This document shows positions 1 through 7,901 of a DNA stretch of 64,000 nucleotides, piece by piece; within the stretch, counting starts at the first letter, position 1; every line of letters starts with the position of its first letter. Made by a program: the position numbers and the translations under genes. The notes under the pieces were generated by a model. It made no database searches. It saw nothing but the letters and a program-made list of their open reading frames with translations, and was not told where the DNA came from. Location: positions 3,782,001 through 3,846,000 of the forward strand of contig NZ_CP109132.1 in NCBI RefSeq assembly GCF_035918015.1, read 5' to 3'. This DNA is from Streptomyces sp. NBC_01754 (GTDB lineage Bacteria > Actinomycetota > Actinomycetes > Streptomycetales > Streptomycetaceae).

Positions 1-245
1 TCTCACACCACATCTGTCTCGATTGTGCGCCCTGAACACCGGATTTCAACCGGAAGGCGGTCTGCGGGTACTCTGTACGGTCTGCACCGGTGTCTGCCCG
101 GAAGCCGGCCCGGCAGCCCCTTCGACTCATGAGAAGGGCGTTGTCAGAGGCGGCTGTTTTACTCGGGGACACTGTTGCTCACGCATCACGACCCTCCTGC
201 CACGGAACGCCCGTGGCCGCTGAGTCCAAAGGAGGTGGGTTCCAC

Positions 246-536
246 ATGCGTCACTACGAGTTGATGGTCATCCTCGACCCCGATCTCGAGGAGCGAGCAG
301 TCTCCCCGCTGATCGAGAACTTCCTCTCCGTCGTCCGTGAGGGCAACGGAAAGGTCGAGAAGGTCGACACCTGGGGCCGTCGTCGTCTCTCTTACGAGAT
401 CAAGAAGAAGCCCGAGGGCATCTACTCGGTCATCGACCTGCAGGCCGAGCCGGCAGTCGTCAAGGAGCTCGACCGACAGATGAAGCTGAACGAGTCGGTC
501 CTCCGGACCAAGGTCCTCCGCCCCGAGGCCCACTGA
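246..536 (+). CDS. rpsF: 30S ribosomal protein S6
   Basis: Structural protein of the small ribosomal subunit, 96 residues, the normal length for bacterial S6. The protein opens [16 protein letters not shown] and contains the S6-typical stretch around [19 protein letters not shown] near residues 40-60. I chose the ATG at 246 because a strong ribosome binding site, AAAGGAGGTG, lies at 228-237; upstream in-frame starts would add about 50 residues with no S6 similarity. It heads the conserved block rpsF-ssb-rpsR-rplI on the same strand, so it is probably transcribed with ssb (71 bp downstream). Confidence 0.98.
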   Translation: MRHYELMVILDPDLEERAVSPLIENFLSVVREGNGKVEKVDTWGRRRLSYEIKKKPEGIYSVIDLQAEPAVVKELDRQMKLNESVLRTKVLRPEAH

Positions 537-607
537 GCGTCCAGCTCAGCGGTTATCGGGTTCGAGTAGCAAGCAGCCAGAAGTAATCCCCGCCGAGAGG
601 TTCATCC

Positions 608-1228
608 ATGGCAGGCGAGACCGTCATCACGGTCGTCGGCAATCTCGTCGACGACCCCGAGCTGCGCTTCACCCCGTCCGGTGCGGCGGTCGCGAAGTTC
701 CGTGTCGCGTCCACTCCCCGCATCTTCGACCGGCAGACCAATGAGTGGAAGGACGGCGAAGGCCTGTTCCTCACCTGCTCGGTCTGGCGTCAGGCGGCGG
801 AGAATGTCGCCGAGTCGCTCACGCGCGGCATGCGTGTCGTCGTGCAGGGCCGGTTGAAGCAGCGGTCCTACGAGGACCGCGAGGGCGTCAAGCGCACGGT
901 CTACGAGCTGGATGTCGAGGAAGTCGGCCCCAGCCTCAAGAACGCCACGGCCAAGGTCACCAAGACCACCGGTCGCGGTGGTCAGGGCGGCCAGGGTGGA
1001 TACGGCGGCGGCCAGCAAGGCGGCGGCAACTGGGGCGGCGGTCCCGGTGGCGGCGGCCAGCAGGGCGGCGGCCAGCAGGGCGGCGCTTCGGCGGACGACC
1101 CCTGGGCCACCAGCGGTCCGGCCGGCGGCCAGCAGGGCGGCGGCGCCGCTTCGCAGGGTGGCGGCGGGAGCTGGGGCGGAAGCTCCGGCGGTTCCGGCGG
1201 CGGCTACTCGGACGAGCCCCCCTTCTAG
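608..1228 (+). CDS. ssb: single-stranded DNA-binding protein
   Basis: Binds and protects single-stranded DNA during replication and recruits partner proteins. 206 residues: an OB-fold from about 1 to 115 (opening [20 protein letters not shown]), then a long Gly/Gln-rich disordered linker of about 80 residues built from GGQ and GGG units, and the acidic C-terminal tip DEPPF that docks replication and repair proteins. The long Gly-rich linker is usual for the main actinobacterial SSB. It sits between the S6 and S18 genes, the common bacterial arrangement, and dnaB follows 2.7 kb downstream. Confidence 0.98.
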   Translation: MAGETVITVVGNLVDDPELRFTPSGAAVAKFRVASTPRIFDRQTNEWKDGEGLFLTCSVWRQAAENVAESLTRGMRVVVQGRLKQRSYEDREGVKRTVYELDVEEVGPSLKNATAKVTKTTGRGGQGGQGGYGGGQQGGGNWGGGPGGGGQQGGGQQGGASADDPWATSGPAGGQQGGGAASQGGGGSWGGSSGGSGGGYSDEPPF

Positions 1229-1271
1229 GGCTGCTCGTACCCCCACTTCTTGATCACACAGGAGAAACACC

Positions 1272-1508
1272 ATGGCGAAGCCGCCTGTGCGCAAGCCTAA
1301 GAAGAAGGTCTGCGCTTTCTGCAAGGACAAGACCCAGTACGTGGACTACAAGGACACGAACATGCTGCGGAAGTTCATTTCCGACCGTGGCAAGATCCGT
1401 GCCCGCCGCGTCACCGGCAACTGCACGCAGCACCAGCGTGACGTCGCCACGGCCGTCAAGAACAGCCGTGAGATGGCGCTGCTGCCCTACACGTCCACCG
1501 CGCGATAA
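1272..1508 (+). CDS. rpsR: 30S ribosomal protein S18 (zinc-ribbon type)
   Basis: Small-subunit ribosomal protein that partners S6, 78 residues. It carries a Cys-x2-Cys pair at residues 14-17 and a later C-x2-H (CTQH), so it is the cysteine-containing C+ form of S18. Streptomyces genomes usually also carry a cysteine-free paralogue elsewhere, used under zinc limitation; that pairing is family knowledge, not visible here. A ribosome binding site, AGGAGAAA, lies about 10 bases before the ATG. It is 43 bp after ssb and 18 bp before rplI, consistent with one operon. Confidence 0.97.
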   Translation: MAKPPVRKPKKKVCAFCKDKTQYVDYKDTNMLRKFISDRGKIRARRVTGNCTQHQRDVATAVKNSREMALLPYTSTAR

Positions 1509-1526
1509 GGGAAGGGTGACCGAATC

Positions 1527-1973
1527 ATGAAGATCATCCTCACCCACGAGGTCACTGGCCTCGGTGCCGCCGGCGACGTCGTGGACGTCAAGGACGGATA
1601 CGCCCGTAACTACCTGGTTCCGCGTGGCTTCGCCATTCGCTGGACCAAGGGTGGCGAGAAGGACGTGGCGCAGATCCGCCGCGCCCGCAAGATCCACGAG
1701 ATCGCGACGATCGAGCAGGCCAACGAGATCAAGGCCAAGCTCGAGGGCGTGAAGGTCCGTCTGGCTGTTCGCTCCGGCGACGCCGGCCGTCTCTTCGGCT
1801 CCGTCACCCCGGCCGACATCGCCTCGGCGATCAAGACCGCGGGTGGCCCGGACGTCGACAAGCGCCGCGTCGAGCTCGGTTCGCCGATCAAGACGCTGGG
1901 CGGACACGAGGTGTCCGTCCGTCTGCACCCCGAGGTTGCCGCGAAGCTCGGTATCGAGGTCGTTGCCGCCTGA
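1527..1973 (+). CDS. rplI: 50S ribosomal protein L9
   Basis: Large-subunit ribosomal protein, 148 residues, full length. The N-terminal domain starts [19 protein letters not shown] and has the L9 signature [13 protein letters not shown] near residues 25-37, followed by the long helix and a C-terminal rRNA-binding domain. It closes the rpsF-ssb-rpsR-rplI block; a strong hairpin terminator follows 23 bp after the stop codon. Confidence 0.98.
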   Translation: MKIILTHEVTGLGAAGDVVDVKDGYARNYLVPRGFAIRWTKGGEKDVAQIRRARKIHEIATIEQANEIKAKLEGVKVRLAVRSGDAGRLFGSVTPADIASAIKTAGGPDVDKRRVELGSPIKTLGGHEVSVRLHPEVAAKLGIEVVAA

Positions 1974-1996
1974 GGGCGCAGCTCGGCAGAGCTGAA

Positions 1997-2030
1997 GGAA
2001 GGGCCGTACCCGCTGGGGTGCGGCCCTTCC
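1997..2030 (+). terminator. hairpin terminator after rplI
   Basis: GGAAGGGCCG (1997-2006) pairs perfectly with CGGCCCTTCC (2021-2030), and pairing extends inward by several more bases. No T-tract follows, as is usual in Streptomyces. It ends the ribosomal-protein operon, which converges on the MATE gene. Confidence 0.85.
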
Positions 2031-2115
2031 GCCGTTCTGTATGGGGGGCAGGGTCACATCGGCGGACCGTGTGTCGTGCGGGAGGTGGTTCTGTGCGTGG
2101 CCCCGTGATTCGGGC

Positions 2116-2145
2116 TGTGCGTGGTTTCACGTGAAACCACGCACA
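2116..2145. promoter_or_regulatory. parS site inside a 30-bp perfect palindrome
   Basis: The core GTTTCACGTGAAAC at 2124-2137 is an exact match to the bacterial ParB binding site parS. It sits at the centre of a perfect 30-bp palindrome (15-base arms) between the convergent rplI and MATE genes. ParB loading at origin-proximal parS sites organises and segregates the chromosome. The extended symmetry beyond the 14-bp core is unusual and could also let the transcript fold as a hairpin. Confidence 0.92.
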
Positions 2146-2176
2146 CGTGGTCGGCGTTCCCGGCGGCGGGGCTGTT

Positions 2177-3514
2177 TCAGCGGGTGGCGCCGGTCACGAT
2201 CCAGCGGCCGGATCGGGTGCGAAGCCAGAGCGTCGCCAGGCGGACCACCATCATCAGTGCCATTGCCCACCAGAGGGTGGTGAGGCCGCCACCGAAGGTG
2301 GGGACGAGCAGTGCGGCGGGAGCGAAGACGGCCAGTGTCAGCAGCATGGCCCAAGCGAGGTAGCGCCCGTCCCCCGCTCCCATGAGTACACCGTCCAGGA
2401 CATAGACCACACCGGCGATCGGCTGGGTGAGCGCCACGACGAGCAGCGCGGGTATCAGGGCGCCCCGTACGGATGTGTCGCTGGTGAACAGCGGGATGAA
2501 AAGGGGTCGTGACAGGACTATCAGCACTCCGATGGCCAGGCCGGCGGCCATACCCCACTGCACCATCCGCCGACAGGCGTCCCGGGCGCCGTCGGAGTCG
2601 TTCGCCCCCAGGTAGCGGCCGATGATCGCCTGCCCCGCGATGGCGATGGCGTCCAAGGCGAAGGAGGCAAGGCTCCAGAGCGAGAGGACGATCTGGTGGG
2701 CGGCGATATCCGTGTCGCCGAGCCGGGCGGCGACGGCGGTCGCGATCAGCAGGACCGAACGCAGGGAGAGCGTGCGCACCAGCAGGGGGACACCCGCATG
2801 GGCACTGGCCCGAATGCCTGCGGCATCGGGACGGAGTGAGGCGCCGTGGCGCCGGGCGCCACGCACCACGACGATCAGGTAGACGAGCGCCATGGCAACC
2901 TGTGCGATCACCGTTCCCCAGGCGGATCCGGCGATTCCGAGGCCGACACCGTAGACGAGGACCACATTGAGGACAGCGTTGGCGGCGAATCCGCCGACGG
3001 CCACGTAGAGCGGGGTCCGGGTGTCCTGGAGCCCGCGCAGTACCCCCGTGGCCGCGAGGACGATCAGCATGGCGGGGATGCCGAGGCTGGAGATGCGTAG
3101 ATAGGTGGTGGCGTACGGAGCGGCGGTGTCGGACGCGCCGAACGCCTCGACCAGCCAGGGAGCGGTGGGCAGAGCGACGGCGACCACGGCGGCCCCGAGG
3201 AGCAGGGCGAGCCAGATGCCGTCCATGCCCTGTCGGATCGCGGCGGGGAGGTCACCCGCGCCCACGCGGCGGGCGACGGCGGCCGTAGTGGCGTAGGCGA
3301 GGAACACGAAGATGCTCACGGCGGTGGTGAGCAGGGCCGCGGCGATGCCCAGACCGGCCAGTTGGGACGTGCCCAGGTGACCGACGACGGCGCTGTCGAC
3401 CATGACGAAGAGCGGCTCGGCGACGAGCGCGCCGAAGGCCGGAACGGCGAGGGCGATGATCTCGCGGTCGTGTCGGCGACGGGACGGCGGCAGGGGCGCG
3501 GGAGCCTTGGTCAT
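2177..3514 (-). CDS. MATE family efflux transporter (DinF-like)
   Basis: Predicted cation-coupled multidrug exporter of the inner membrane, 445 residues, about 12 hydrophobic segments in two repeats, the normal MATE size. Near the N-terminus EIIALAVPAFGALVAEPLF followed by DSAVVGHLGTSQLAGLG is the MATE first-helix region; the closest branch is DinF/NorM-like. I chose the ATG at 3514; a TTG three codons upstream is possible. It is a single gene converging on rplI and divergent from dnaB, so its promoter lies in the DnaA-box-containing interval 3515-3972. The substrate cannot be read from sequence. Confidence 0.92.
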   Translation of the reverse strand: MTKAPAPLPPSRRRHDREIIALAVPAFGALVAEPLFVMVDSAVVGHLGTSQLAGLGIAAALLTTAVSIFVFLAYATTAAVARRVGAGDLPAAIRQGMDGIWLALLLGAAVVAVALPTAPWLVEAFGASDTAAPYATTYLRISSLGIPAMLIVLAATGVLRGLQDTRTPLYVAVGGFAANAVLNVVLVYGVGLGIAGSAWGTVIAQVAMALVYLIVVVRGARRHGASLRPDAAGIRASAHAGVPLLVRTLSLRSVLLIATAVAARLGDTDIAAHQIVLSLWSLASFALDAIAIAGQAIIGRYLGANDSDGARDACRRMVQWGMAAGLAIGVLIVLSRPLFIPLFTSDTSVRGALIPALLVVALTQPIAGVVYVLDGVLMGAGDGRYLAWAMLLTLAVFAPAALLVPTFGGGLTTLWWAMALMMVVRLATLWLRTRSGRWIVTGATR

Positions 3515-3702
3515 GGGTGTCAATCTAATCTTCCACAGGTAAGAGACGCAATGGCCCTCCAGTCCTTACGAAGGCCCGTCTCGGCGACGCGGCCGCAGCC
3601 TGACCTCGGTGATCTTGAGAAGTGGGGGAAAGTTTTCCTCCCCCACAGTCAGTGGATGGGGAAACCCCAGGTCAGGTGGGTCGTCAATCCGGTCTTATGA
3701 GT

Positions 3703-3791
3703 TTGTCCACAGTTCTGTCCCCCGGTCCGTGCACAGGATCGGGGGAGTTCTCCACAGCATCTGGTGCGTCGTCCACATGGCCTGTGGATAA
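3703..3791. promoter_or_regulatory. DnaA-box cluster upstream of dnaB
   Basis: Within the 458-bp gap between the MATE gene and dnaB there is an exact Streptomyces DnaA box TTGTCCACA at 3703-3711, an exact TTATCCACA on the minus strand at 3783-3791, and two one-mismatch boxes, TTCTCCACA at 3748-3756 and TCGTCCACA at 3769-3777. Four boxes in 89 bp is well above chance for a 9-mer in GC-rich DNA. The position suggests DnaA regulates dnaB or is titrated here. Nothing else was recognised in the gap. Confidence 0.75.
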
Positions 3792-3972
3792 CCAGATTGG
3801 CTGACGGCGCTGACGGGCCTACCGTGGTCCGGCGCCCGCACTTCGTTCCGGCCTGGAAACCCGCAGAACCTGACGCGCCGGAACCGGAGTCGGGCGTCTT
3901 GTTTGTCGTTGCCGTGCCGTAAGAAAGAGTGGCACGGCTAGGTCCGCGAAGCGGACGGGAGGAGGTGGCCCG

Positions 3973-5448
3973 GTGAGCATTCCCGAGCCTTTGGACGATC
4001 CCTGGGCCGAGGTCGGTCCCAGTGACCGCCTGCCCGTCTCCCGTCAGCGCCGGGGCGAAGGCAAGGGGCGTGACGAGCAGCACGAGCGAGGCAGGGACGG
4101 CGGCTGGGACGGGGGTCAGTCGGGCTTCGAGCGGGTCCCCCCGCAGGACCTCGACGCCGAGCAGTCCGTCCTGGGCGGCATGCTGCTCTCCAAGGACGCG
4201 ATCGCCGACGTCGTGGAGATCATCAAGGGCCACGACTTCTACCGCCCGGCCCACGAGACCGTGTACACCGCCATTCTCGACCTCTACGCCAAGGGCGAGC
4301 CGGCGGACCCGATCACCGTGGCGGCGGAGCTGGTCAAGCGTGGTGAGATCACCAAGGTCGGTGGCGCCCCCTACCTGCACACCCTCGTCCAGTCGGTCCC
4401 GACCGCGGCCAACGCCTCGTACTACGCGGAGATCGTCCACGAGCGGGCCGTGCTCCGCCGCCTCGTCGAGGCAGGTACGAAGATCACACAGATGGGGTAC
4501 GCGGCCGACGGGGACGTCGACGAGATCGTGAACTCGGCGCAGGCCGAGATCTACGCCGTCACCGAGCAGCGCACCAGCGAGGACTACCTGCCGCTCGGCG
4601 ACATCATGGAGGGCGCCCTCGACGAGATCGAGGCGATCGGGTCCCGCAGCGGTGAGATGACGGGTGTCCCCACCGGTTTCACCGACCTCGACTCCCTGAC
4701 GAACGGCCTGCACCCCGGCCAGATGATCGTCATCGCGGCACGGCCCGCCATGGGCAAGTCGACCCTCGCGCTCGACTTCGCCCGGGCGTGCTCGATCAAG
4801 AGCAACCTGCCGAGCGTGATCTTCTCCCTCGAGATGGGGCGCAACGAGATCGCGATGCGCCTGCTTTCCGCCGAGGCGCGGGTGGCACTGCACCACATGC
4901 GGTCCGGCACCATGACCGACGAGGACTGGACACGGCTGGCACGCCGGATGCCGGACGTCTCGGCCGCCCCTCTGTACATCGACGATTCGCCGAACCTCTC
5001 GATGATGGAGATCCGCGCGAAATGCCGTCGGCTCAAGCAGCGCAACGATCTCAAGCTGGTGGTCATCGACTACCTCCAGCTGATGCAGTCCGGAGGCGCC
5101 AAACGCGCCGAGAGCCGGCAGCAGGAGGTCTCGGACATGTCGCGAAACCTCAAGCTCCTCGCCAAGGAGCTGGAGCTCCCGGTCATCGCGCTCTCCCAGC
5201 TGAACCGTGGCCCCGAGCAGCGCACGGACAAGAAGCCGATGGTCTCCGACCTGCGTGAGTCGGGATCCATCGAGCAGGACGCCGACATGGTCATCCTGCT
5301 GCACCGTGAGGACGCGTACGAGAAGGAGTCACCGCGTGCGGGTGAGGCCGACCTGATCGTGGCCAAGCACCGCAACGGCCCGACGGCGACGATCACCGTG
5401 GCGTTCCAGGGCCACTACTCGCGCTTCGTGGACATGGCGCAGACCTGA
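3973..5448 (+). CDS. dnaB: replicative DNA helicase DnaB
   Basis: Hexameric helicase that unwinds DNA ahead of the replication fork. 491 residues: a charged, low-complexity N-terminal extension (about 1-55), the primase-interacting N-terminal domain opening PPQDLDAEQSVLGGMLLSKD, a linker, and the RecA-like motor with Walker A ARPAMGKST near residue 257 and Walker B LVVIDYLQLM near 362. The GTG start at 3973 is preceded by GGGAGGAGG. No intein interrupts the motor, although DnaB is a frequent intein host. The IS3-family element begins 118 bp after its stop codon. Confidence 0.97.
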   Translation: MSIPEPLDDPWAEVGPSDRLPVSRQRRGEGKGRDEQHERGRDGGWDGGQSGFERVPPQDLDAEQSVLGGMLLSKDAIADVVEIIKGHDFYRPAHETVYTAILDLYAKGEPADPITVAAELVKRGEITKVGGAPYLHTLVQSVPTAANASYYAEIVHERAVLRRLVEAGTKITQMGYAADGDVDEIVNSAQAEIYAVTEQRTSEDYLPLGDIMEGALDEIEAIGSRSGEMTGVPTGFTDLDSLTNGLHPGQMIVIAARPAMGKSTLALDFARACSIKSNLPSVIFSLEMGRNEIAMRLLSAEARVALHHMRSGTMTDEDWTRLARRMPDVSAAPLYIDDSPNLSMMEIRAKCRRLKQRNDLKLVVIDYLQLMQSGGAKRAESRQQEVSDMSRNLKLLAKELELPVIALSQLNRGPEQRTDKKPMVSDLRESGSIEQDADMVILLHREDAYEKESPRAGEADLIVAKHRNGPTATITVAFQGHYSRFVDMAQT

Positions 5449-5474
5449 GACCGGCTTGTAGGTTCTCAAATCCC

Positions 5475-5520
5475 GTGTCATTTTCTCAGCCGCCGTGTCA
5501 TCTGGACGGCATTTATGACA
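5475..5520. repeat. short GTGTCAT repeats beside the IS element
   Basis: GTGTCAT occurs at 5475-5481 and again at 5495-5501, exactly 20 bp apart, and the inverted form ATGACA lies at 5515-5520. Regularly spaced short repeats of this kind occur at the ends of IS21-type elements, so this could be an orphan end. No transposase of that type is present, so this is inference only. Confidence 0.3.
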
Positions 5521-5566
5521 TCTCCGTGAGACAGCGCATGTCCTGTCGCATTGAAGTTGTCGGATT

Positions 5567-5592
5567 TGAGGTGTCCCCCGGAGTGTGGACAC
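5567..5592. repeat. left terminal inverted repeat of the IS3-family element
   Basis: TGAGGTG followed by a variable core and GTGTGGACAC; the complement is found at 6858-6883 with four mismatches. It lies 7 bp beyond the orfB stop codon. Confidence 0.85.
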
Positions 5593-5598
5593 AGGGGT

Positions 5599-6495
5599 TC
5601 ATGCCGCGAGTGTGAGTCTACGTTCTGTTTGGTGCTGTTGTTCGAACTCGACGGGTGAGAGGTAGCCGAGCGAGTTGTGGCGCCTTCGCCCGTTGTAGTA
5701 CGTCAGCCACTGGAAGAGTTCCAGTCCGGCCTGGCTGATCGTCGTGAAGAGCCTCTGGTGCAGCGTCTCTCTCTTCAGCCCCTGCCAGAAGCTCTCGGGG
5801 AGGGCGTTGTCGTAACTCGACCCGACGCAGCCCATGCTCCTGCGGATCCCGAAACCGTCGCAGACCTGGGCGAACGCGCCCGAGGTGTACTGGGATCCCC
5901 TGTCCGCATGGAAGATCACCCCGGCAACGCTGCCGCCCCGGGTCGCCACCGCCATCTTCCATGCGTCGACGACGAGTTCGGTCCGCATATGGGTGGCCAT
6001 CGACCAGCCGAGCACCCGGCGGGAACAGACGTCCAGGACGCAGGCGAGATACAGCCATGTGCCACCGACCTGCACGTATGTGATGTCGCCGCACCACTTT
6101 TCGTCGAGCTGCCCAGCATGGAACACGCGGTTCACCAGGTCCGGGGCCGGCGGCGCGAGCCGGTCCGGGACCGTGGTGCGTTTACACCACCGTAGATGGC
6201 GTCCCTGGATACCGTTGACGCGCATCAGCCGCTCGACGCGCTTGAGATCGACGGTGTGCCCGAAGCCCCGCAGTTCGGCGTGGATGCGGCGGACTGCGTA
6301 CGTGCCCTTGTGATCGGCGTGGATCTCGCAGATCTCCTCGACCAGGGCGTCATCGGCCACCCGGCGGGCCTGCCGGGCCTCCGCCCCCTCAAGCCACCGG
6401 TAGTAGCCCGAGCGCGAGACCTCAAGGACCCGGCATATCCGCTGCACGCCGAAGTCGGCGCGGTGGGCTGAGATGAAGTCCCAGCGACCGGTCAT
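5599..6495 (-). CDS. IS3-family transposase OrfB (DDE integrase core)
   Basis: Catalytic subunit of the element, 298 residues. It has an HTH_21-like N-terminal region (residues about 1-90, including SRSGYYRWLEG) and an rve integrase core with the DDE residues in GDITYV, HADRGSQY and NALPESFW, so the active site looks intact. The start at 6495 overlaps the orfA stop as ATGA, implying translational coupling rather than the programmed frameshift of many IS3 elements. An in-frame upstream start at 6558 exists but overlaps orfA heavily. OrfB alone normally needs OrfA for DNA binding, and orfA is interrupted here. Confidence 0.93.
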   Translation of the reverse strand: MTGRWDFISAHRADFGVQRICRVLEVSRSGYYRWLEGAEARQARRVADDALVEEICEIHADHKGTYAVRRIHAELRGFGHTVDLKRVERLMRVNGIQGRHLRWCKRTTVPDRLAPPAPDLVNRVFHAGQLDEKWCGDITYVQVGGTWLYLACVLDVCSRRVLGWSMATHMRTELVVDAWKMAVATRGGSVAGVIFHADRGSQYTSGAFAQVCDGFGIRRSMGCVGSSYDNALPESFWQGLKRETLHQRLFTTISQAGLELFQWLTYYNGRRRHNSLGYLSPVEFEQQHQTERRLTLAA

Positions 6496-6818
6496 GCCCT
6501 CATCTCCTTGGCGAAATACTGGGCCGCCCGGCGCAGGATCTCCCGCTCGAGTTCCCACTCCTTCTCGGCCTTGCGCAGCCGGCCGAGTTCGGCCCGGAGC
6601 CTCACCAGTTCCTCGCCCCGATCCTCTGCCGTCTCCTCACCACGGACCGGCCCACGGCCGGCGGCCTCGTCGGCCTGCCGGACCCAACTGCGCAGCGTCT
6701 CGCCGGTCACCCCGACGTCAGCGGCGACAGCGGCATACGCCCGCTTCCCGCCCCCCGTACGGTACTAAGCCACCGCGTCGTTCCTGAACACCACCGGATA
6801 TGGAGACTTCCGCCCCAC
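6492..6818 (-). pseudogene. IS3-family orfA interrupted by an amber codon
   Basis: Helix-turn-helix subunit of the transposase. Reading from a GTG at 6818 gives VGRKSPYPVVFRNDAVA, then TAG at 6765-6767, then YRTGGGKRAYAAVADVGV and the rest of a normal OrfA ending in a leucine-zipper-like heptad region (AELGRLRKAEKEWELEREIL). In related OrfA proteins the interrupted position normally reads as a Leu codon in VALYR, so this looks like a nonsense change after codon 17 of about 108. A shorter protein could start at an ATG at 6710 but would lack most of the DNA-binding helices. The element is therefore probably unable to transpose on its own. Confidence 0.8.
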
Positions 6819-6857
6819 CAGGACACCTTCCTCGGACCTACAAGATCCATTGTCAGA

Positions 6858-6883
6858 GTGTCCACACCACGGGAGTCACCTCA
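6858..6883. repeat. right terminal inverted repeat of the IS3-family element
   Basis: Starts GTGTCCACACC and ends CCTCA; 22 of 26 positions match the complement of 5567-5592. It includes a one-mismatch DnaA-box-like GTGTCCACA, probably by chance. Confidence 0.85.
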
Positions 6884-6949
6884 GGACCCCCTCTATCGGA
6901 GGTTCTGCCTCTACCGAGATCGCGACGGGCCTGTCTCGAAGTCGGGTGT

Positions 6950-6966
6950 GATCTTGTGACAAGATC
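6950..6966. promoter_or_regulatory. 17-bp palindrome before the VOC gene
   Basis: GATCTTGT-G-ACAAGATC is a perfect 8+1+8 palindrome ending 5 bp before the ATG at 6972, where a ribosome binding site would be expected and none is seen. Its position suits an operator for a dimeric repressor or a leaderless promoter region. No cognate regulator is adjacent and intact. Confidence 0.55.
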
Positions 6967-6971
6967 GCGGG

Positions 6972-7382
6972 ATGCTGCGACTCACCGATTTCATTATCGA
7001 CTGCCCGGACACGATGAAGCTGGCGGCTTTCTACTCCGAGATGACGGGCCGTCCGATCAAGGAAGGCAGCTCTGAGGACTGGTCTGGCATCCCGTTCGGC
7101 GAGATCGAGCTGGCATTCATCCGGGTGGACGACTATCGCGCTCCGCAGTGGCCCGACAGCGAGCACCCCAAGCAGTTCCACCTCGACTTCGAAGTGGACG
7201 AGATCAAGTCCGAGCAGCGCCGCGTCCTCGACCTCGGCGCGACGCTAAGGCAGGACTTCATCGGCCCCAACGGCTACGGCTGGCAGGTCTACACCGACCC
7301 AATCGGCCACCCCTTCTGCCTGTGCCGCAACAAGGGCGTCATCTGGACCGACCAGGGCCCGATCTGGCCCAAGCGCGACTAA
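6972..7382 (+). CDS. VOC (glyoxalase/bleomycin-resistance fold) protein
   Basis: 136-residue protein with two beta-alpha-beta-beta-beta modules of the vicinal-oxygen-chelate superfamily. It opens LRLTDFIIDCPDTMKLAAFY and contains FHLDFEVDEI and GWQVYTDPIGHPFCL, matching the small actinobacterial VOC proteins of unknown substrate. The metal-ligand positions carry His (FHLDF) and a DPIGHPFCL ending. It lies just right of the IS element and 13 bp before an interrupted small gene on the same strand, which suggests an original two-gene transcript. Function is not determinable from sequence. Confidence 0.85.
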   Translation: MLRLTDFIIDCPDTMKLAAFYSEMTGRPIKEGSSEDWSGIPFGEIELAFIRVDDYRAPQWPDSEHPKQFHLDFEVDEIKSEQRRVLDLGATLRQDFIGPNGYGWQVYTDPIGHPFCLCRNKGVIWTDQGPIWPKRD

Positions 7383-7395
7383 TTGGATTCCGGTC

Positions 7396-7656
7396 GTGGA
7401 GAAGCGCGACATCACGATCAAGCTCACCCCCGACGAGGCCCTGGTCCTCTCGGACTGGCTGGAGCGAGTACAGATGACAGATCTCAGCCGCCTGGTCGAC
7501 GATCCGGCCGCCTAGGCCCCGATCCACAAGATCACGGGAACACCGGACAAAGCGCTCCCTGGAATCTTCGCCGCCGACTACGCCGAACGTCTGGAAGCGG
7601 CCCGGCACCGTCTCCGGACGGCCACGGGCAGCCTTGCCGAAGAGCGAGACGGGTGA
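7396..7656 (+). pseudogene. small hypothetical gene interrupted by an amber codon
   Basis: From a GTG at 7396 the frame encodes VEKRDITIKLTPDEALVLSD and continues to residue 39, stops at TAG (7513-7515), then stays open as APIHKITGTPDKALPGIFA and on to TGA at 7654-7656. The residues on both sides read as one continuous acidic, helical protein of 86 codons, and a TGG-to-TAG change before APIHK would explain the stop. I know similar small proteins from Streptomyces but no function. It lies 13 bp after the VOC gene. Confidence 0.6.
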
Positions 7657-7693
7657 GCTGCCCTTGCCCACCACCAGCGCGCTTCCGTGAAGG

Positions 7694-7740
7694 CCATGTC
7701 GTTTGAGAACGCCGGCCCGCGGCGTCCTCAAACGACATGG
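7694..7740. repeat. long near-perfect hairpin
   Basis: The arms CCATGTCGTTTGAG (7694-7707) and CTCAAACGACATGG (7727-7740) pair perfectly, and after one mismatch ACGCCG (7709-7714) pairs with CGGCGT (7720-7725) around a 5-base loop. This is 20 paired bases in a 47-base element with no adjacent gene that it would obviously terminate. It lies just before a truncated gene, so it may be a terminator, a transposon end or a relic of a recombination site. Confidence 0.6.
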
Positions 7741-7901
7741 CAACCCAGCAGGCCAGCGGCCCACGATCTGTCAGCTGCACTGCGACAGGACACGCAGGTC
7801 GGCATGGGGCCCTTGTGTGGTGCGCGGCTTCCGGGTGGACACCGACAGAAGTGCTGCGAGGAATTCGACTTGCCCTGCCGTGTGACGGTGCCGGAAGCGG
7901 C

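Larger units (their letters stand above)
5567..6883 (-). mobile_element. IS3-family insertion sequence, 1317 bp
   Basis: Bounded by 26-bp terminal inverted repeats matching at 22 of 26 positions (5567-5592 and 6858-6883) that begin TG and end CA as IS3 elements do. It contains orfA (interrupted) and orfB on the minus strand. The bases flanking the two ends (ATT on the left, GGA on the right) do not form a target-site duplication, so the insertion is old or one flank has been rearranged. It separates dnaB from the accessory genes that follow. Confidence 0.9.

Noticed and set aside
602..1330. 242-codon minus-strand Ala-rich frame opposite ssb
   Set aside because: Arises from the Gly-rich linker of ssb read backwards.
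3649..5304. 551-codon minus-strand frame opposite dnaB
   Set aside because: Antisense shadow of dnaB with no protein resemblance.
3973..5448. Intein in dnaB
   Set aside because: The protein is continuous and of standard length; no intein insertion is present.
5449..5600. Target-site duplication around the IS3-family element
   Set aside because: The bases outside the two terminal repeats do not match, so none is claimed.
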